Positions 56,495 to 64,000 of a stretch of 64,000 bases of DNA are shown one piece after another. The DNA is from Bombilactobacillus mellifer. GTDB taxonomy: Bacteria; Bacillota; Bacilli; Lactobacillales; Lactobacillaceae. A model generated the notes under the pieces. It saw only the letters and a program-made list of their open reading frames with translations. It made no database searches and was not told the origin of the DNA. The stretch covers positions 259,475 to 323,474 of the forward strand of contig NZ_KQ034028.1 in assembly GCF_000970795.1 (NCBI RefSeq), read 5' to 3'. A program made the translations under genes and the position numbers. Positions within the stretch are counted from its first letter, which is position 1; the number at the start of each line of letters is the position of its first letter.

Positions 56495-57208
56495 ATGAAA
56501 CAATTTATCGGTGATTCATCATTTTGGCAAATTTTTCCTAACGCACAAATTTTTGGTTTAGTGGTGGTCGGTGTATCTAATCAGACCACTACGCCTCAAA
56601 TGCAGCGCGATCAGCAATTATTGACCACCGCAGAACAACAAGCTCAACAATATTTAACAGCTGCGACTTTTAGTGACAATATTGTGATTCAAGAATGGCG
56701 GCAAGCCTATCGGCAATTTAAAAAGAAACGGGGCGCGCGCTCTTCGATCGAAGCTTTACTCAAACGGGTTAGTCAAGGCAAAGAGCTGTCCCCAATTAAT
56801 CCATTGGTAGATTTATATAATAGTATTTCTTTACAGTTTGGAGTTCCCGCGGGGGGTGAAGATTTATCTCAAATTACTGGTGATTTACATTTAGGTGTGG
56901 CTCAGGGAGGCGAAAATTTTCAGCCTTTAGGAGTGGATCATGAAGAACCGGCGCAAGCAGGAGAAGTGATTTATTATGATGATTTAGGAGCTATTTGCCG
57001 TTGCCTTAATTGGCGCGAAGCACAACGGACTATGCTCACTGAATCCACGACCACAGCCATTTTAATGGTTGAAGCGATTAATCAGCGTCAACAAGAATTT
57101 GCTCAAGCTGCCATTTTGCAATTACAACAATTAATTGCCCAAGAGCTCCAAGTTACTGGGACCAGCTTTCAGATCACCGCCAAAAAACCGCAAGTGGATT
57201 TACTTTAA
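56495..57208 (+). CDS. B3/B4 tRNA-binding domain protein
   Basis: 237 aa. Resembles the free-standing B3/B4 domain of phenylalanyl-tRNA synthetase beta chain: EWRQAYRQFKKKRGARSSIE, LLKRVSQGKELSPINPLVDL YNSISLQFGVPAGGEDL, and REAQRTMLTESTTTAILMVE. The PheT domain edits mischarged Tyr-tRNAPhe; the free-standing proteins are believed to edit in trans but their substrate is uncertain. AAAGGAT precedes the ATG. With the ProXp gene it is the second stand-alone editing factor in the window. Confidence 0.85.
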   Translation: MKQFIGDSSFWQIFPNAQIFGLVVVGVSNQTTTPQMQRDQQLLTTAEQQAQQYLTAATFSDNIVIQEWRQAYRQFKKKRGARSSIEALLKRVSQGKELSPINPLVDLYNSISLQFGVPAGGEDLSQITGDLHLGVAQGGENFQPLGVDHEEPAQAGEVIYYDDLGAICRCLNWREAQRTMLTESTTTAILMVEAINQRQQEFAQAAILQLQQLIAQELQVTGTSFQITAKKPQVDLL

Positions 57209-57457
57209 ACTCAATAACCAAGCGTGCAATTTTCTCAAAACAAGAACATAGATCCACTAGCAAGCTTTTTAATTCACAAGGTCAATCATTATTTAATGGA
57301 ACCGGCCGGAGCAGGATTAGCAGGTCTTTTGAGCTCATATAAAGCGGAATGAATAGTTGTTTGAGCCAGCTGGATGAGCAGTTTTAAGCGAAATCTTTTC
57401 TTTTTAAGGTTTAAACTTCTACAATCAAGTTGGATATAATTATAAGGAGGAACTTTG

Positions 57458-57940
57458 ATGAATGCTAAATATGATTATCCGAAAACACGCGCACAATTAA
57501 ATCAATTGATTGCGGATTTAACGCAATTGCACACCAATTTACACCAAATTCACTGGTATATGCGGGGGTCTGAATTCTTTCGGTTACACCCGTTAATGGA
57601 TGAATATATGGACCAAGCTAACGATCAATTAGATCAAGTTGCGGAACGCTTGATTGCCTTAAATGGAGCACCTTATGCAACCACCCATGAATTTTTGGAA
57701 CATACGGGATTACCAGATGAAAAAATTGATTTCGGACAGTTTTCGTTGGCCGAGTTAATGCAACGCTTGGTTGAACAATATCGCTACTTGCGCGATCAGT
57801 ACCAAAAAGGCATTGAGGTTTGTGATGTGGAAAAGGATTTGCCGACACAAGATATGCTGAATGGTTTTAAAACGGAAGTTGATAAGAATATATGGATGCT
57901 CAATGCCTATCTCAATCAAGGTCCTTTTGCGGGAGAATAA
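57458..57940 (+). CDS. dps: Dps-family ferritin-like DNA-protection protein
   Basis: 160 aa from the ATG at 57458 with AAGGAGG seven bases before. The inter-subunit ferroxidase site is seen as HQIHWYMRGSEFFRLHPLMD EYMDQANDQLDQVAERLIAL-type sequence (His, Asp, Glu). Dps makes a 12-subunit shell that stores iron and protects DNA from peroxide. The N-terminus is short, so DNA binding may be weak. Single gene with its own terminator. Confidence 0.92.
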   Translation: MNAKYDYPKTRAQLNQLIADLTQLHTNLHQIHWYMRGSEFFRLHPLMDEYMDQANDQLDQVAERLIALNGAPYATTHEFLEHTGLPDEKIDFGQFSLAELMQRLVEQYRYLRDQYQKGIEVCDVEKDLPTQDMLNGFKTEVDKNIWMLNAYLNQGPFAGE

Positions 57941-57951
57941 GGCAAATTCAA

Positions 57952-57993
57952 AAAAACAGTTTACTCAAGACAGTTTTGGGGAAACTGTTTTTT
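57952..57993 (+). terminator. dps terminator
   Basis: AAAAAACAGTTT / AAACTGTTTTTT stem with a 17-nt loop and T tract. Confidence 0.8.
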
Positions 57994-58027
57994 TATGGTC
58001 AGGCCTGTTATTGCGGGTGGTCCTTGG

Positions 58028-58033
58028 TATAAT
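58028..58033 (+). promoter_or_regulatory. -10 box of pepD
   Basis: TATAAT preceded by TTGG, 37 bases before the pepD ATG. -35 is not obvious. Confidence 0.45.
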
Positions 58034-58069
58034 AATGATACTTCGAAAATAATAACAAAGGAGAACAAG

Positions 58070-59470
58070 ATGAAGAAACAATCCAGTTGTACGACATTTT
58101 TAGTAGGTAAAAAAGCAACCATTGATGGTTCGACTTTAATTGCCCGCACTGAAGATCATTCAGATCAAGCCGAACCACAACAATTTGTAGTGGTCGATCC
58201 GCACGACCAACCTCAGCATTATCAAGCTAAACTGTCCAAATTCACGGTAGACTTGCCAGCTAATCCCTTGCGCTATACCGCGACTCCAGATGCCGATCGC
58301 AGTCATGGAATTTGGGGTAGTTCGGGGATTAATAGTGCCAATGTCGCAATGACGGCGACAGAAACGATTACGACTAACGCCCGCGTCCTGGCTGCGGATC
58401 CGTTAGTGGCAGATGGATTTGGCGAAGAAGATTTGTTGACCATCGTCTTACCATATATCCATACTCCACAAGAAGGCGTTAAACGAGTAGGTCAATTACT
58501 GGAAGAATTTGGGACTTATGAAAGCAATGGCATGGCCTTTTCTAACCAAGATGAAATCTGGTATTTAGAAACTCTAGGTGGACACCATTGGGCAGCGGTC
58601 CGGATTCCCGACGATGCCTACGTTGTAGCTCCTAATCGGTTAAATATTGCAGAATTTGATTTTAATAGCTCAGATACCATGTGTTCAGCAGATTTAGAAG
58701 AGTTTATTGCCGTCAATCAACTCAATCCCGATTCTAATCAAGTCAATTTACGCCATATTTTTGGTTCGTCCACGATTAAAGATACGCACTACAATAATCC
58801 GCGGGCTTGGTATCTGCAAAAATTCTTTACTCCCGACGTTGAACAAAATCCTTTAGACCAAAATTTACCGTTTATTAATCATGCCAACCGTAAAATTAAT
58901 ATTGAAGAATTAAAATGGGCCTTGAGTTCACACTATCAAAATACGCCCTATGATCGTTATGGTACTGGCAGTGAAGAACAAAAGCATCTGTTTCGGCCGA
59001 TTGGAATTAATCGCAATGAAGAAAGTCATATTTTACAAATTCGCCCTAACGTACCTGCAGCGATTGCAGGAATTCATTGGTTAGGTTTTGGTCCCAATAC
59101 GTTTAATACTTTTGTCCCATTTTATACAAATATTCAAGACACCCCTCATGCTTTCAAAGATGCTGCCGCTCAGTATGATCCCAATACCGCTTACTGGTTA
59201 AGTCGGACATTGGGTGTTTTAGGTGATACTGATTATGGCGTTTATAGCGAATATCATGCGCAATTTGAACAAAAAACTTTGAGTCAACTGCGGGCAGTAG
59301 TTGCTAAAACTGATGCTGCCATTGCCCAACAAGCAGATGTTGCCCAATATTTAACGGCGGCTAATCAAAAATTGGCAGATATTTATATGCAAAATAGTTT
59401 TGCCTTACTCGGTGAAATGGTTAAATCCGGATCCGCCCGCATGAAATTAAAGTTTACTATTTTTGACTAA
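58070..59470 (+). CDS. pepD: C69 family dipeptidase
   Basis: 466 aa from [27 protein letters not shown] upstream; the longer upstream frame crosses the promoter and is not used. The N-terminal nucleophile Cys7 is exposed after trimming, and the family pattern [32 protein letters not shown] and [10 protein letters not shown] is present. It cleaves dipeptides in the cytoplasm, typical of proteolytic lactic acid bacteria. Monocistronic, followed by a strong two-way terminator. Confidence 0.93.
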   Translation: MKKQSSCTTFLVGKKATIDGSTLIARTEDHSDQAEPQQFVVVDPHDQPQHYQAKLSKFTVDLPANPLRYTATPDADRSHGIWGSSGINSANVAMTATETITTNARVLAADPLVADGFGEEDLLTIVLPYIHTPQEGVKRVGQLLEEFGTYESNGMAFSNQDEIWYLETLGGHHWAAVRIPDDAYVVAPNRLNIAEFDFNSSDTMCSADLEEFIAVNQLNPDSNQVNLRHIFGSSTIKDTHYNNPRAWYLQKFFTPDVEQNPLDQNLPFINHANRKINIEELKWALSSHYQNTPYDRYGTGSEEQKHLFRPIGINRNEESHILQIRPNVPAAIAGIHWLGFGPNTFNTFVPFYTNIQDTPHAFKDAAAQYDPNTAYWLSRTLGVLGDTDYGVYSEYHAQFEQKTLSQLRAVVAKTDAAIAQQADVAQYLTAANQKLADIYMQNSFALLGEMVKSGSARMKLKFTIFD

Positions 59471-59530
59471 AAGTATTCCCAACTGGTTTTAATAGTTGGT
59501 GGCTGCTAAGCAGCTACTAATTGAGTTCAA

Positions 59531-59571
59531 AAAAAAACACCACTCTGGTTCAAAGCAGAGTGGTGTTTTTT
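59531..59571. terminator. strong bidirectional terminator
   Basis: Perfect stem AAAAAACACCACTCTG / CAGAGTGGTGTTTTTT with an 8-nt loop, between convergent genes. Confidence 0.9.
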
Positions 59572-59575
59572 GTGA

Positions 59576-59803
59576 TTAATGCTTGTGGGGTGAATGCCAG
59601 TTTTTTTGCATGTTTTGGGAGAGAACCATTAAAAAGTAAATCAGATAACTAACTAATCCGAGGATGAATAAAATTGTCCACCATATTTTTCTCGACAGCA
59701 TTAGTTGCATCAATAATAATAAAATGCCGGCCCATAAAATATGCACCCATCCTTGATTCCAGAGGGGTTTGCTGCGAATTTTTTTCCAAAATATTTTCCA
59801 CAT
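59576..59803 (-). CDS. small two-helix membrane protein, unknown
   Basis: About 75 aa from MWKIFWKKIRSKPLWNQGWV; an upstream ATG at 59839 gives 87 aa. Two hydrophobic helices (HILWAGILLLLMQLML and WWTILFILGLVSYLIYFLMV) and a His/Lys tail (NWHSPHKH). No clear ribosome site for either start, but composition is that of a genuine membrane peptide and the stop lies right before a shared terminator. Function unknown. Confidence 0.55.
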   Translation of the reverse strand: MWKIFWKKIRSKPLWNQGWVHILWAGILLLLMQLMLSRKIWWTILFILGLVSYLIYFLMVLSQNMQKNWHSPHKH

Positions 59804-59960
59804 AGGCTGATTGTAACAACTTAGATCTTCGTGCGTCAAGCTGTGGGTCCAGCGTCAGTGACAAGTGGCTGAAGAAATCTTAATTTTTTTTAATCTAAAT
59901 ATATACATTTGCGATAAAAATGATAAAATGTTAATAATCGATCTAGAGGAGGAAAATGAT

Positions 59961-60092
59961 ATGCAACAAATTTTATGTCAGCATTACTTGCCAAAAATTA
60001 CTTTGAAAAACTCATTATTCGGAAAATCTAATTTCAAGGTAAAGGAGTATTCTTATGGCTGCTACAACCAAAAATCACGAACTAACTGTTAA
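59961..60092 (+). CDS. short frame with strong ribosome site overlapping the PTS IIC start
   Basis: GAGGAGG seven bases before an ATG opens a 43-codon frame, MQQILCQHYLPKITLKNSLF and on, ending 38 bases inside the PTS gene in another frame. The site is better than that of the next gene, so ribosomes may enter here and reinitiate. It could be a translational-coupling leader or the stub of a lost upstream gene. Confidence 0.4.
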   Translation: MQQILCQHYLPKITLKNSLFGKSNFKVKEYSYGCYNQKSRTNC

Positions 60093-61143
60093 AACTTTCT
60101 TAAATAATATTCTAGCCGGGACAGCGACGGGGATCATTGTCGGCTTAATTCCTAACGCGGTAGTCAGTGCTATTTTGAAATTATTTGGTCCTAATCAAAT
60201 TGCTGCCGGGATTAATCAAGCGTTGTTAATTTTTCAATGTGCGACACCTTTATTAATCGGAGCTTTAATTGCGATCCAATTTAAAATGGTACCCTTAGAT
60301 GTGGCCATTGTCGGAGCTGCGGCTTATGTCGGTTCGGGGGTAACAAAATTTATGCCGCAAATTGTTAATCCTGCCACAAAAGCACCTGGGCTGTTTGTTT
60401 CGTCTGGGACCGGTGACTTAATCAATACGATGATTACGGCAGGTCTGGCCGTGGGCTTATTGCTTTTAGTCGGGGATCGCTTTGGTTCTGTCAAAATAGT
60501 GGCTGCTCCCATTTTTATTGGTGGTGGCGCCGGCTGGATTGGAATGTTGATTCTGCCATTTGTCAGCAAAATTACAACTTGGCTCGGTTCAGTGATCAAT
60601 TCGTTTACTAATTTACAGCCAATCTTTATGTGCATTTTAATTGCTTGCATGTTTGCTGTGTTAATCATTTCTCCAATTTCGACGGTGGCAATTGGAATGG
60701 CGATCAAACTCAATGGCATCTCAGCAGGGGCTGCAGCCATGGGTGTGGCAGCTACAACAATTGTGTTAGTAGTTCATTCTTGGCGCACCAATAAATCCGG
60801 AGTAACAATTGCGATAGCTTTAGGAGCCATGAAAATGATGATGCCGAATCTTTTCCGGCACCCGATCATTTTACTACCTACGTTAATTACAGCCGTTGTT
60901 TCCGCAATTCCAGTGGCTTTATTTCATGTTAGTGGAACGCCGGCTTCTGCAGGTTTTGGTTTGGTAGGCCTAGTTGGTCCGTTAGCCTCGCTAGATGCTG
61001 GAAAAGCAAGTATTAATATTGTTATGGCTTTACTGGTTTGGATTGTCATCCCAGCAATTGTAGCGGTTATTTGTCAATTTGTATTTGAAAAATTCTTCCA
61101 CGTTTACGATGAAAAAGTGGCTTTTGCTTACTTAGGTGAATAA
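60055..61143 (+). CDS. PTS transporter subunit IIC-like membrane protein (PTS_EIIC_2)
   Basis: 362 aa with about ten membrane helices: FLNNILAGTATGIIVGLIPN, AAYVGSGVTKFMPQIV, GTGDLINTMITAGLAVGLLL, VGLVGPLASLDAGKASINIV. It matches the PTS_EIIC_2 family of integral proteins that occur without IIA or IIB domains; whether they use phosphotransfer is unclear. AAAGGAG seven bases before ATG. No PTS partner genes lie near, so its substrate and energy source are open. Followed by its own terminator. Confidence 0.82.
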   Translation: MAATTKNHELTVKTFLNNILAGTATGIIVGLIPNAVVSAILKLFGPNQIAAGINQALLIFQCATPLLIGALIAIQFKMVPLDVAIVGAAAYVGSGVTKFMPQIVNPATKAPGLFVSSGTGDLINTMITAGLAVGLLLLVGDRFGSVKIVAAPIFIGGGAGWIGMLILPFVSKITTWLGSVINSFTNLQPIFMCILIACMFAVLIISPISTVAIGMAIKLNGISAGAAAMGVAATTIVLVVHSWRTNKSGVTIAIALGAMKMMMPNLFRHPIILLPTLITAVVSAIPVALFHVSGTPASAGFGLVGLVGPLASLDAGKASINIVMALLVWIVIPAIVAVICQFVFEKFFHVYDEKVAFAYLGE

Positions 61144-61196
61144 GTCTAATAAGTATTTGATAGTCCCGCTCAGTAATTTTTTGCAATAATTCTTAT

Positions 61197-61239
61197 AAAC
61201 TCGTTTATAGTGTATGCCCGCACTATGAACGAGTTTTTT
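61197..61239 (+). terminator. terminator of the PTS IIC gene
   Basis: AACTCGTT.ATAGTG / CACTAT.AACGAGTT stem, T6 tract. Confidence 0.88.
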
Positions 61240-61319
61240 GCTTATAGCTTGTAGGACGAGATTAATAAAAGTTGGGATTCCGACTTGCAAAAAAGAGGAT
61301 TTTTGATAGAATCAATACA

Positions 61320-61341
61320 CGAACTATTTTGAAATAATTCG
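61320..61341 (+). promoter_or_regulatory. PurBox-like inverted repeat before guaD
   Basis: CGAACTATT-TTGA-AATAATTCG, arms 8 of 9 complementary, with a further AAGTTCG at 61348-61354. The CGAA.(A/T)TT core matches PurR boxes of Gram-positive bacteria, fitting purine control of the deaminase and permease. Confidence 0.5.
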
Positions 61342-61388
61342 CATCTAAAGTTCGCTTAAGTTGGGAGGAGATTCGTATTAATTGGCGA

Positions 61389-62717
61389 ATGGTTATCAAA
61401 GGTTCGTTTTATTCAGCAGAAACGCCGGATGAAATTCAATATGGCCGGCAACGATTAGTAGTGATTGATCAAGCGGGTTATATTAAGGCAATAATCGCGC
61501 CGCAAGAGGCTGATTATCAAACTATTTGGCAGCAAGCAGCCCGCTCGGATAGTCTGCTGGAATTACGCGCTGATCAAATTTTATTGCCTGGATTTATCGA
61601 TTTACATATCCATGCACCGCAGTGGCCCAATGCCGGTTTAGCTTTGGATCAACCTTTAGCGGAATGGTTAAACATCTATACCTTTCCTTTGGAAGCTAAA
61701 TATCAAGATGCCCATTGGGCGCGGCAGGTTTATCGCGACCTAGTGAAGGAATTATTAGCACAAGGGACCACCACAGCTTTATATTTTGGCGGGGTGGATA
61801 ATACGGGTAATTTTGAATTAGCTAAAGCTTGCTGTCATTACCAGCAACGAGGCTTTATCGGTAAAGTTGCGATGGATAACCCTGAGCAGACACCAGCTAA
61901 CTATCGGGATGCTAATAGTGCCGCCGCATTGCAGGGAACCGAAGATTTCATTAAATTTATTGCTGATTTAAATCACCAAGCAGCTGTTCAATTAACGCCC
62001 GTCATCACCCCCCGTTTTGTACCTAGTTGTACGGCAGAAACGTTAGCTGGATTAGGAAAGTTAGCCCAAAAATATGCTTTGCCTATTCAATCGCATTGCA
62101 GTGAAAGTGATTGGGAAGATAACTATGCTCTCGAACATTTTCAAAAGCGGGATGCTGCAGTATTAGATCAATTTGGTTTATTAACCCAGCGTTCGGTGAT
62201 GGCGCATGGCACTTTATTAAATGATACTGACTATCAGCTTTTTATCCAACGACAAGCAGCTCTCGCCCACTGTCCTATTTCCAATGTTTATTTTGGTAAT
62301 GCTGTTTTACCAGTAACGCATATCTTGCACCAGCCTATTAAAGTGGGCTTGGGCACGGATATTTCAGGAGGCTATAGTCCTAGTATTTATCAAAATATTC
62401 GTCAGGCCTTAATCTCATCCAGGCAATTGCATGATGGGGTGGATGGCCACTTGGCACCTTCACAACGTGGTACCGGAAGTTCTGTTCTAACGGCCGCTAA
62501 TGGTTTTTATTTAGCAACTGTGGGCGGTGCTCGCAGTCTCCAGTTGCCTACGGGTCAAATTAAAGTTGGTCAACTGGCTGATTTACAAATTGTGCATCAA
62601 AATTGGACCTCTACGGCGCAATTAACACCGCAACAAATCTTTGAAAAACTAATTTATCAAACGGATAAAAATAATATTGATCAAGTATTAGTGCAAGGAA
62701 TAATCGTAAAGGGGTAA
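61389..62717 (+). CDS. guaD: guanine deaminase
   Basis: 442 aa amidohydrolase. Zinc site: GFIDLHIHAPQWPNAG (HxH), the His in LPIQSHCSESDWEDN, VMAHGTLL and the Asp in VGLGTDISGG. The PQ-x-x-N/Q-type loop after HxH and the SESDWE motif are typical of GuaD. It turns guanine into xanthine and ammonia. The GGGAGGAG site is 20 bases before the ATG used here; an in-frame ATT at 61377 is better spaced, so the true start may be four codons earlier. It overlaps no gene; the permease begins 4 bases after its stop. Confidence 0.92.
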   Translation: MVIKGSFYSAETPDEIQYGRQRLVVIDQAGYIKAIIAPQEADYQTIWQQAARSDSLLELRADQILLPGFIDLHIHAPQWPNAGLALDQPLAEWLNIYTFPLEAKYQDAHWARQVYRDLVKELLAQGTTTALYFGGVDNTGNFELAKACCHYQQRGFIGKVAMDNPEQTPANYRDANSAAALQGTEDFIKFIADLNHQAAVQLTPVITPRFVPSCTAETLAGLGKLAQKYALPIQSHCSESDWEDNYALEHFQKRDAAVLDQFGLLTQRSVMAHGTLLNDTDYQLFIQRQAALAHCPISNVYFGNAVLPVTHILHQPIKVGLGTDISGGYSPSIYQNIRQALISSRQLHDGVDGHLAPSQRGTGSSVLTAANGFYLATVGGARSLQLPTGQIKVGQLADLQIVHQNWTSTAQLTPQQIFEKLIYQTDKNNIDQVLVQGIIVKG

Positions 62718-62720
62718 AAG

Positions 62721-64000
62721 ATGGCACAATCACAAACAGATTTATTATATGGACCGGATGCGGACATTTCCGTGAGTGAAGCGGCAGTTTTAGGATTACA
62801 ACATGTGTTTGCAATGGATGTTTATGTACCGCCGTTAATTATTGCCGGATTATTATCATTGGGAGCCGCTCCCAAAACCGGTTTTTTACAGGCGGCCTTT
62901 TTGGCTTGTGGCTTAGGTACTTTGGTGCAAACAGGTTGGTTGATGAAAATGCCTATGTCCCAAGGCCCTTCTTATGTACCTGTGGGTGCAGTCGTAGGCG
63001 TTTATTTAGCTAATGGAGCGAGTCATGGCGGCATGGCTACCGTGCTAGGGGCTTCATTAGTAGGAGCAATCCTGTTAATTCTCTTAGGCTGTTCTGGCTT
63101 TTATCATAAAATAGTTAATCATCTAGTGCCGCCATTGGTCGGTGGAACTATTATTGCTTGTGTAGGTTTGTCTTTACTGCCGTCAGCTTTAAATTCCAAT
63201 ATTTTTCAAGCTGCAGGCAATCCCCTGCAAAATATTCAATTAGCTTTAATTACCGTGGGAGTATTATTACTGGTTATTTTTTTGGGAGCTTATTGGCCCA
63301 AACTGCAAAGATATTTAAAACCATGCTCGATTGTGATTGCTTTATTGGTTGGTTCGCTTGTTGCGGCCAGTGAAGGCTTATTTAATTGGTCCATTATTCA
63401 ACAAGCGGCTTGGATTACATGGCCCAAATTTACCGTTTTACATTATGGAATCAATTTTTCCGGAAATGCCATTTTGACATTTGTGATTATTTATTTAATT
63501 TTAACTGCTGAAACTACTGGTACTTGGTTTGCAATGAGTGCCGTTACACAAGAACCGATTACCAATCGTCAGTGGAATCGTGGTTTAATTGGAGAAGGCT
63601 TAAGTTGTTTAATTTCCACGCTTTTAGGCAGTACGCCTATGACGGGGTACTCTACGAATGCCGGGATAGTTTCGATTACGGGAGTGGCTAGCCGCCGGGT
63701 CTTTTTAGCAGTGGGAATTTGGTTTGTGATATTAGGATTTATCGGAAAATTAGCCGCTTTTTTAGCTGCCATTCCCGCGGCGGTGATTGGGGGGATTTTT
63801 GCAGTCGTCTGTGTCATTATTATGTTAAACGGCTTTAACGTCTTACGTACCATTCCCGCTCACGAAAATGACCTTTATATCGTGGGGTTACCGATTGTTA
63901 TTACTTTGGCCTTGACACTCATGCCGGCTAAATTAATTGCCCAGGCTCCTACAATTTTGCAATACTTTTTAAAATCTCCGATTACTTTAGCGGCAGTCGC
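62721..64000 (+). CDS. NCS2-family nucleobase permease (3' truncated by window)
   Basis: At least 426 aa, still open at the window end. Frame starts MAQSQTDLLYGPDADISVSE after AAAGGGG. NCS2 features: LGLQHVFAMDVYVPPLIIAG, the QGPSYVPVGAVVG loop, YLILTAETTGTWFAMSAV with the substrate-binding Glu region, and STPMTGYSTNAGIVSITGVA (the NCS2 motif TxYxxNxG). It imports xanthine, guanine or uracil with protons. The 3-base gap to guaD gives one purine-salvage unit, so guanine or xanthine is the probable substrate. Confidence 0.9.
   Translation, partial: MAQSQTDLLYGPDADISVSEAAVLGLQHVFAMDVYVPPLIIAGLLSLGAAPKTGFLQAAFLACGLGTLVQTGWLMKMPMSQGPSYVPVGAVVGVYLANGASHGGMATVLGASLVGAILLILLGCSGFYHKIVNHLVPPLVGGTIIACVGLSLLPSALNSNIFQAAGNPLQNIQLALITVGVLLLVIFLGAYWPKLQRYLKPCSIVIALLVGSLVAASEGLFNWSIIQQAAWITWPKFTVLHYGINFSGNAILTFVIIYLILTAETTGTWFAMSAVTQEPITNRQWNRGLIGEGLSCLISTLLGSTPMTGYSTNAGIVSITGVASRRVFLAVGIWFVILGFIGKLAAFLAAIPAAVIGGIFAVVCVIIMLNGFNVLRTIPAHENDLYIVGLPIVITLALTLMPAKLIAQAPTILQYFLKSPITLAAV

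Noticed and set aside
57995-58069. N-terminal extension of PepD
   Set aside because: It would span the -10 box and ribosome site; the nucleophile Cys must be near the N-terminus.
60324-60740. 138-codon minus-strand frame
   Set aside because: Exact shadow of the intact PTS IIC gene, no start signal.
1-64000. CRISPR arrays, tRNA or rRNA genes, intact insertion sequences
   Set aside because: No regularly spaced repeats, cloverleaf-like runs, rRNA signatures or transposase frames were seen on reading both strands.

Overview
The window is low-GC Firmicutes DNA. The gene set and its arrangement (fused GlnH-GlnP transporter, C69 dipeptidase, argGH, OpuA, and an iol operon with an iolK gene as in lactobacilli) fit the order Lactobacillales, most likely a Lactobacillaceae chromosome; the genus cannot be fixed from sequence alone.

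Layout. (1) 1-2960: end of a LysR-type gene, a frameshifted RelB/DinJ antitoxin remnant and a three-gene minus-strand module (sigma-70 region-4-like protein, unknown protein, DUF2815 ssDNA-binding protein) that looks like a prophage or conjugative-element leftover. (2) 3030-23208: a defence island. It holds a Hachiman-type pair (hamA/hamB), a type IIL (MmeI-like) fused restriction-modification enzyme, decayed fragments including a probable old HsdR C-terminus, and a type I RM locus (hsdM, three hsdS reading frames in both orientations, a tyrosine recombinase, hsdR). Four copies of a 14-15 bp motif, two in each orientation, lie in or beside the hsdS frames, so the locus looks like an invertible specificity shuffler. 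The resident hsdS and the recombinase each carry a one-base deletion in an A-tract. A small core-like patch (DUF1722, pyrimidine-dimer glycosylase-like, DUF3021/LytTR pair) sits inside the island.

(3) 23483-28188: a MarR gene with a perfect palindrome over its -10 box, a UvrA-like ABC ATPase interrupted by an amber codon, a ProXp/YbaK editing protein and a frameshifted quinone oxidoreductase. (4) 28663-36417: argGH (minus), then a plus-strand amino-acid ABC transporter behind an unusual 330-nt leader RNA (short leader peptide, long-range P1-like pairing, two terminators), an M20 peptidase, an Lrp-type regulator and an isochorismatase-fold hydrolase.

(5) 36660-44203: myo-inositol catabolism: iolR (minus) divergent from iolB-C-D-J-K-A. 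iolG and iolE are absent here. (6) 44503-51834: a sugar-acid cluster (lactonase, mandelate-racemase-family dehydratase, glucarate dehydratase, LysR regulator, 2-hydroxyacid dehydrogenase, DASS anion transporter). (7) 52213-64000: OpuA glycine-betaine transporter, PanE-like reductase, B3/B4-domain protein, Dps, C69 dipeptidase, an orphan PTS IIC protein, and guanine deaminase with an NCS2 nucleobase permease behind a PurBox-like inverted repeat; the permease runs off the window end.

Decay is marked between 7.0 and 28.2 kb. Several frames are broken by single-base indels or by TAG codons, so some may be real pseudogenes and some, especially the homopolymer cases, could be assembly errors.
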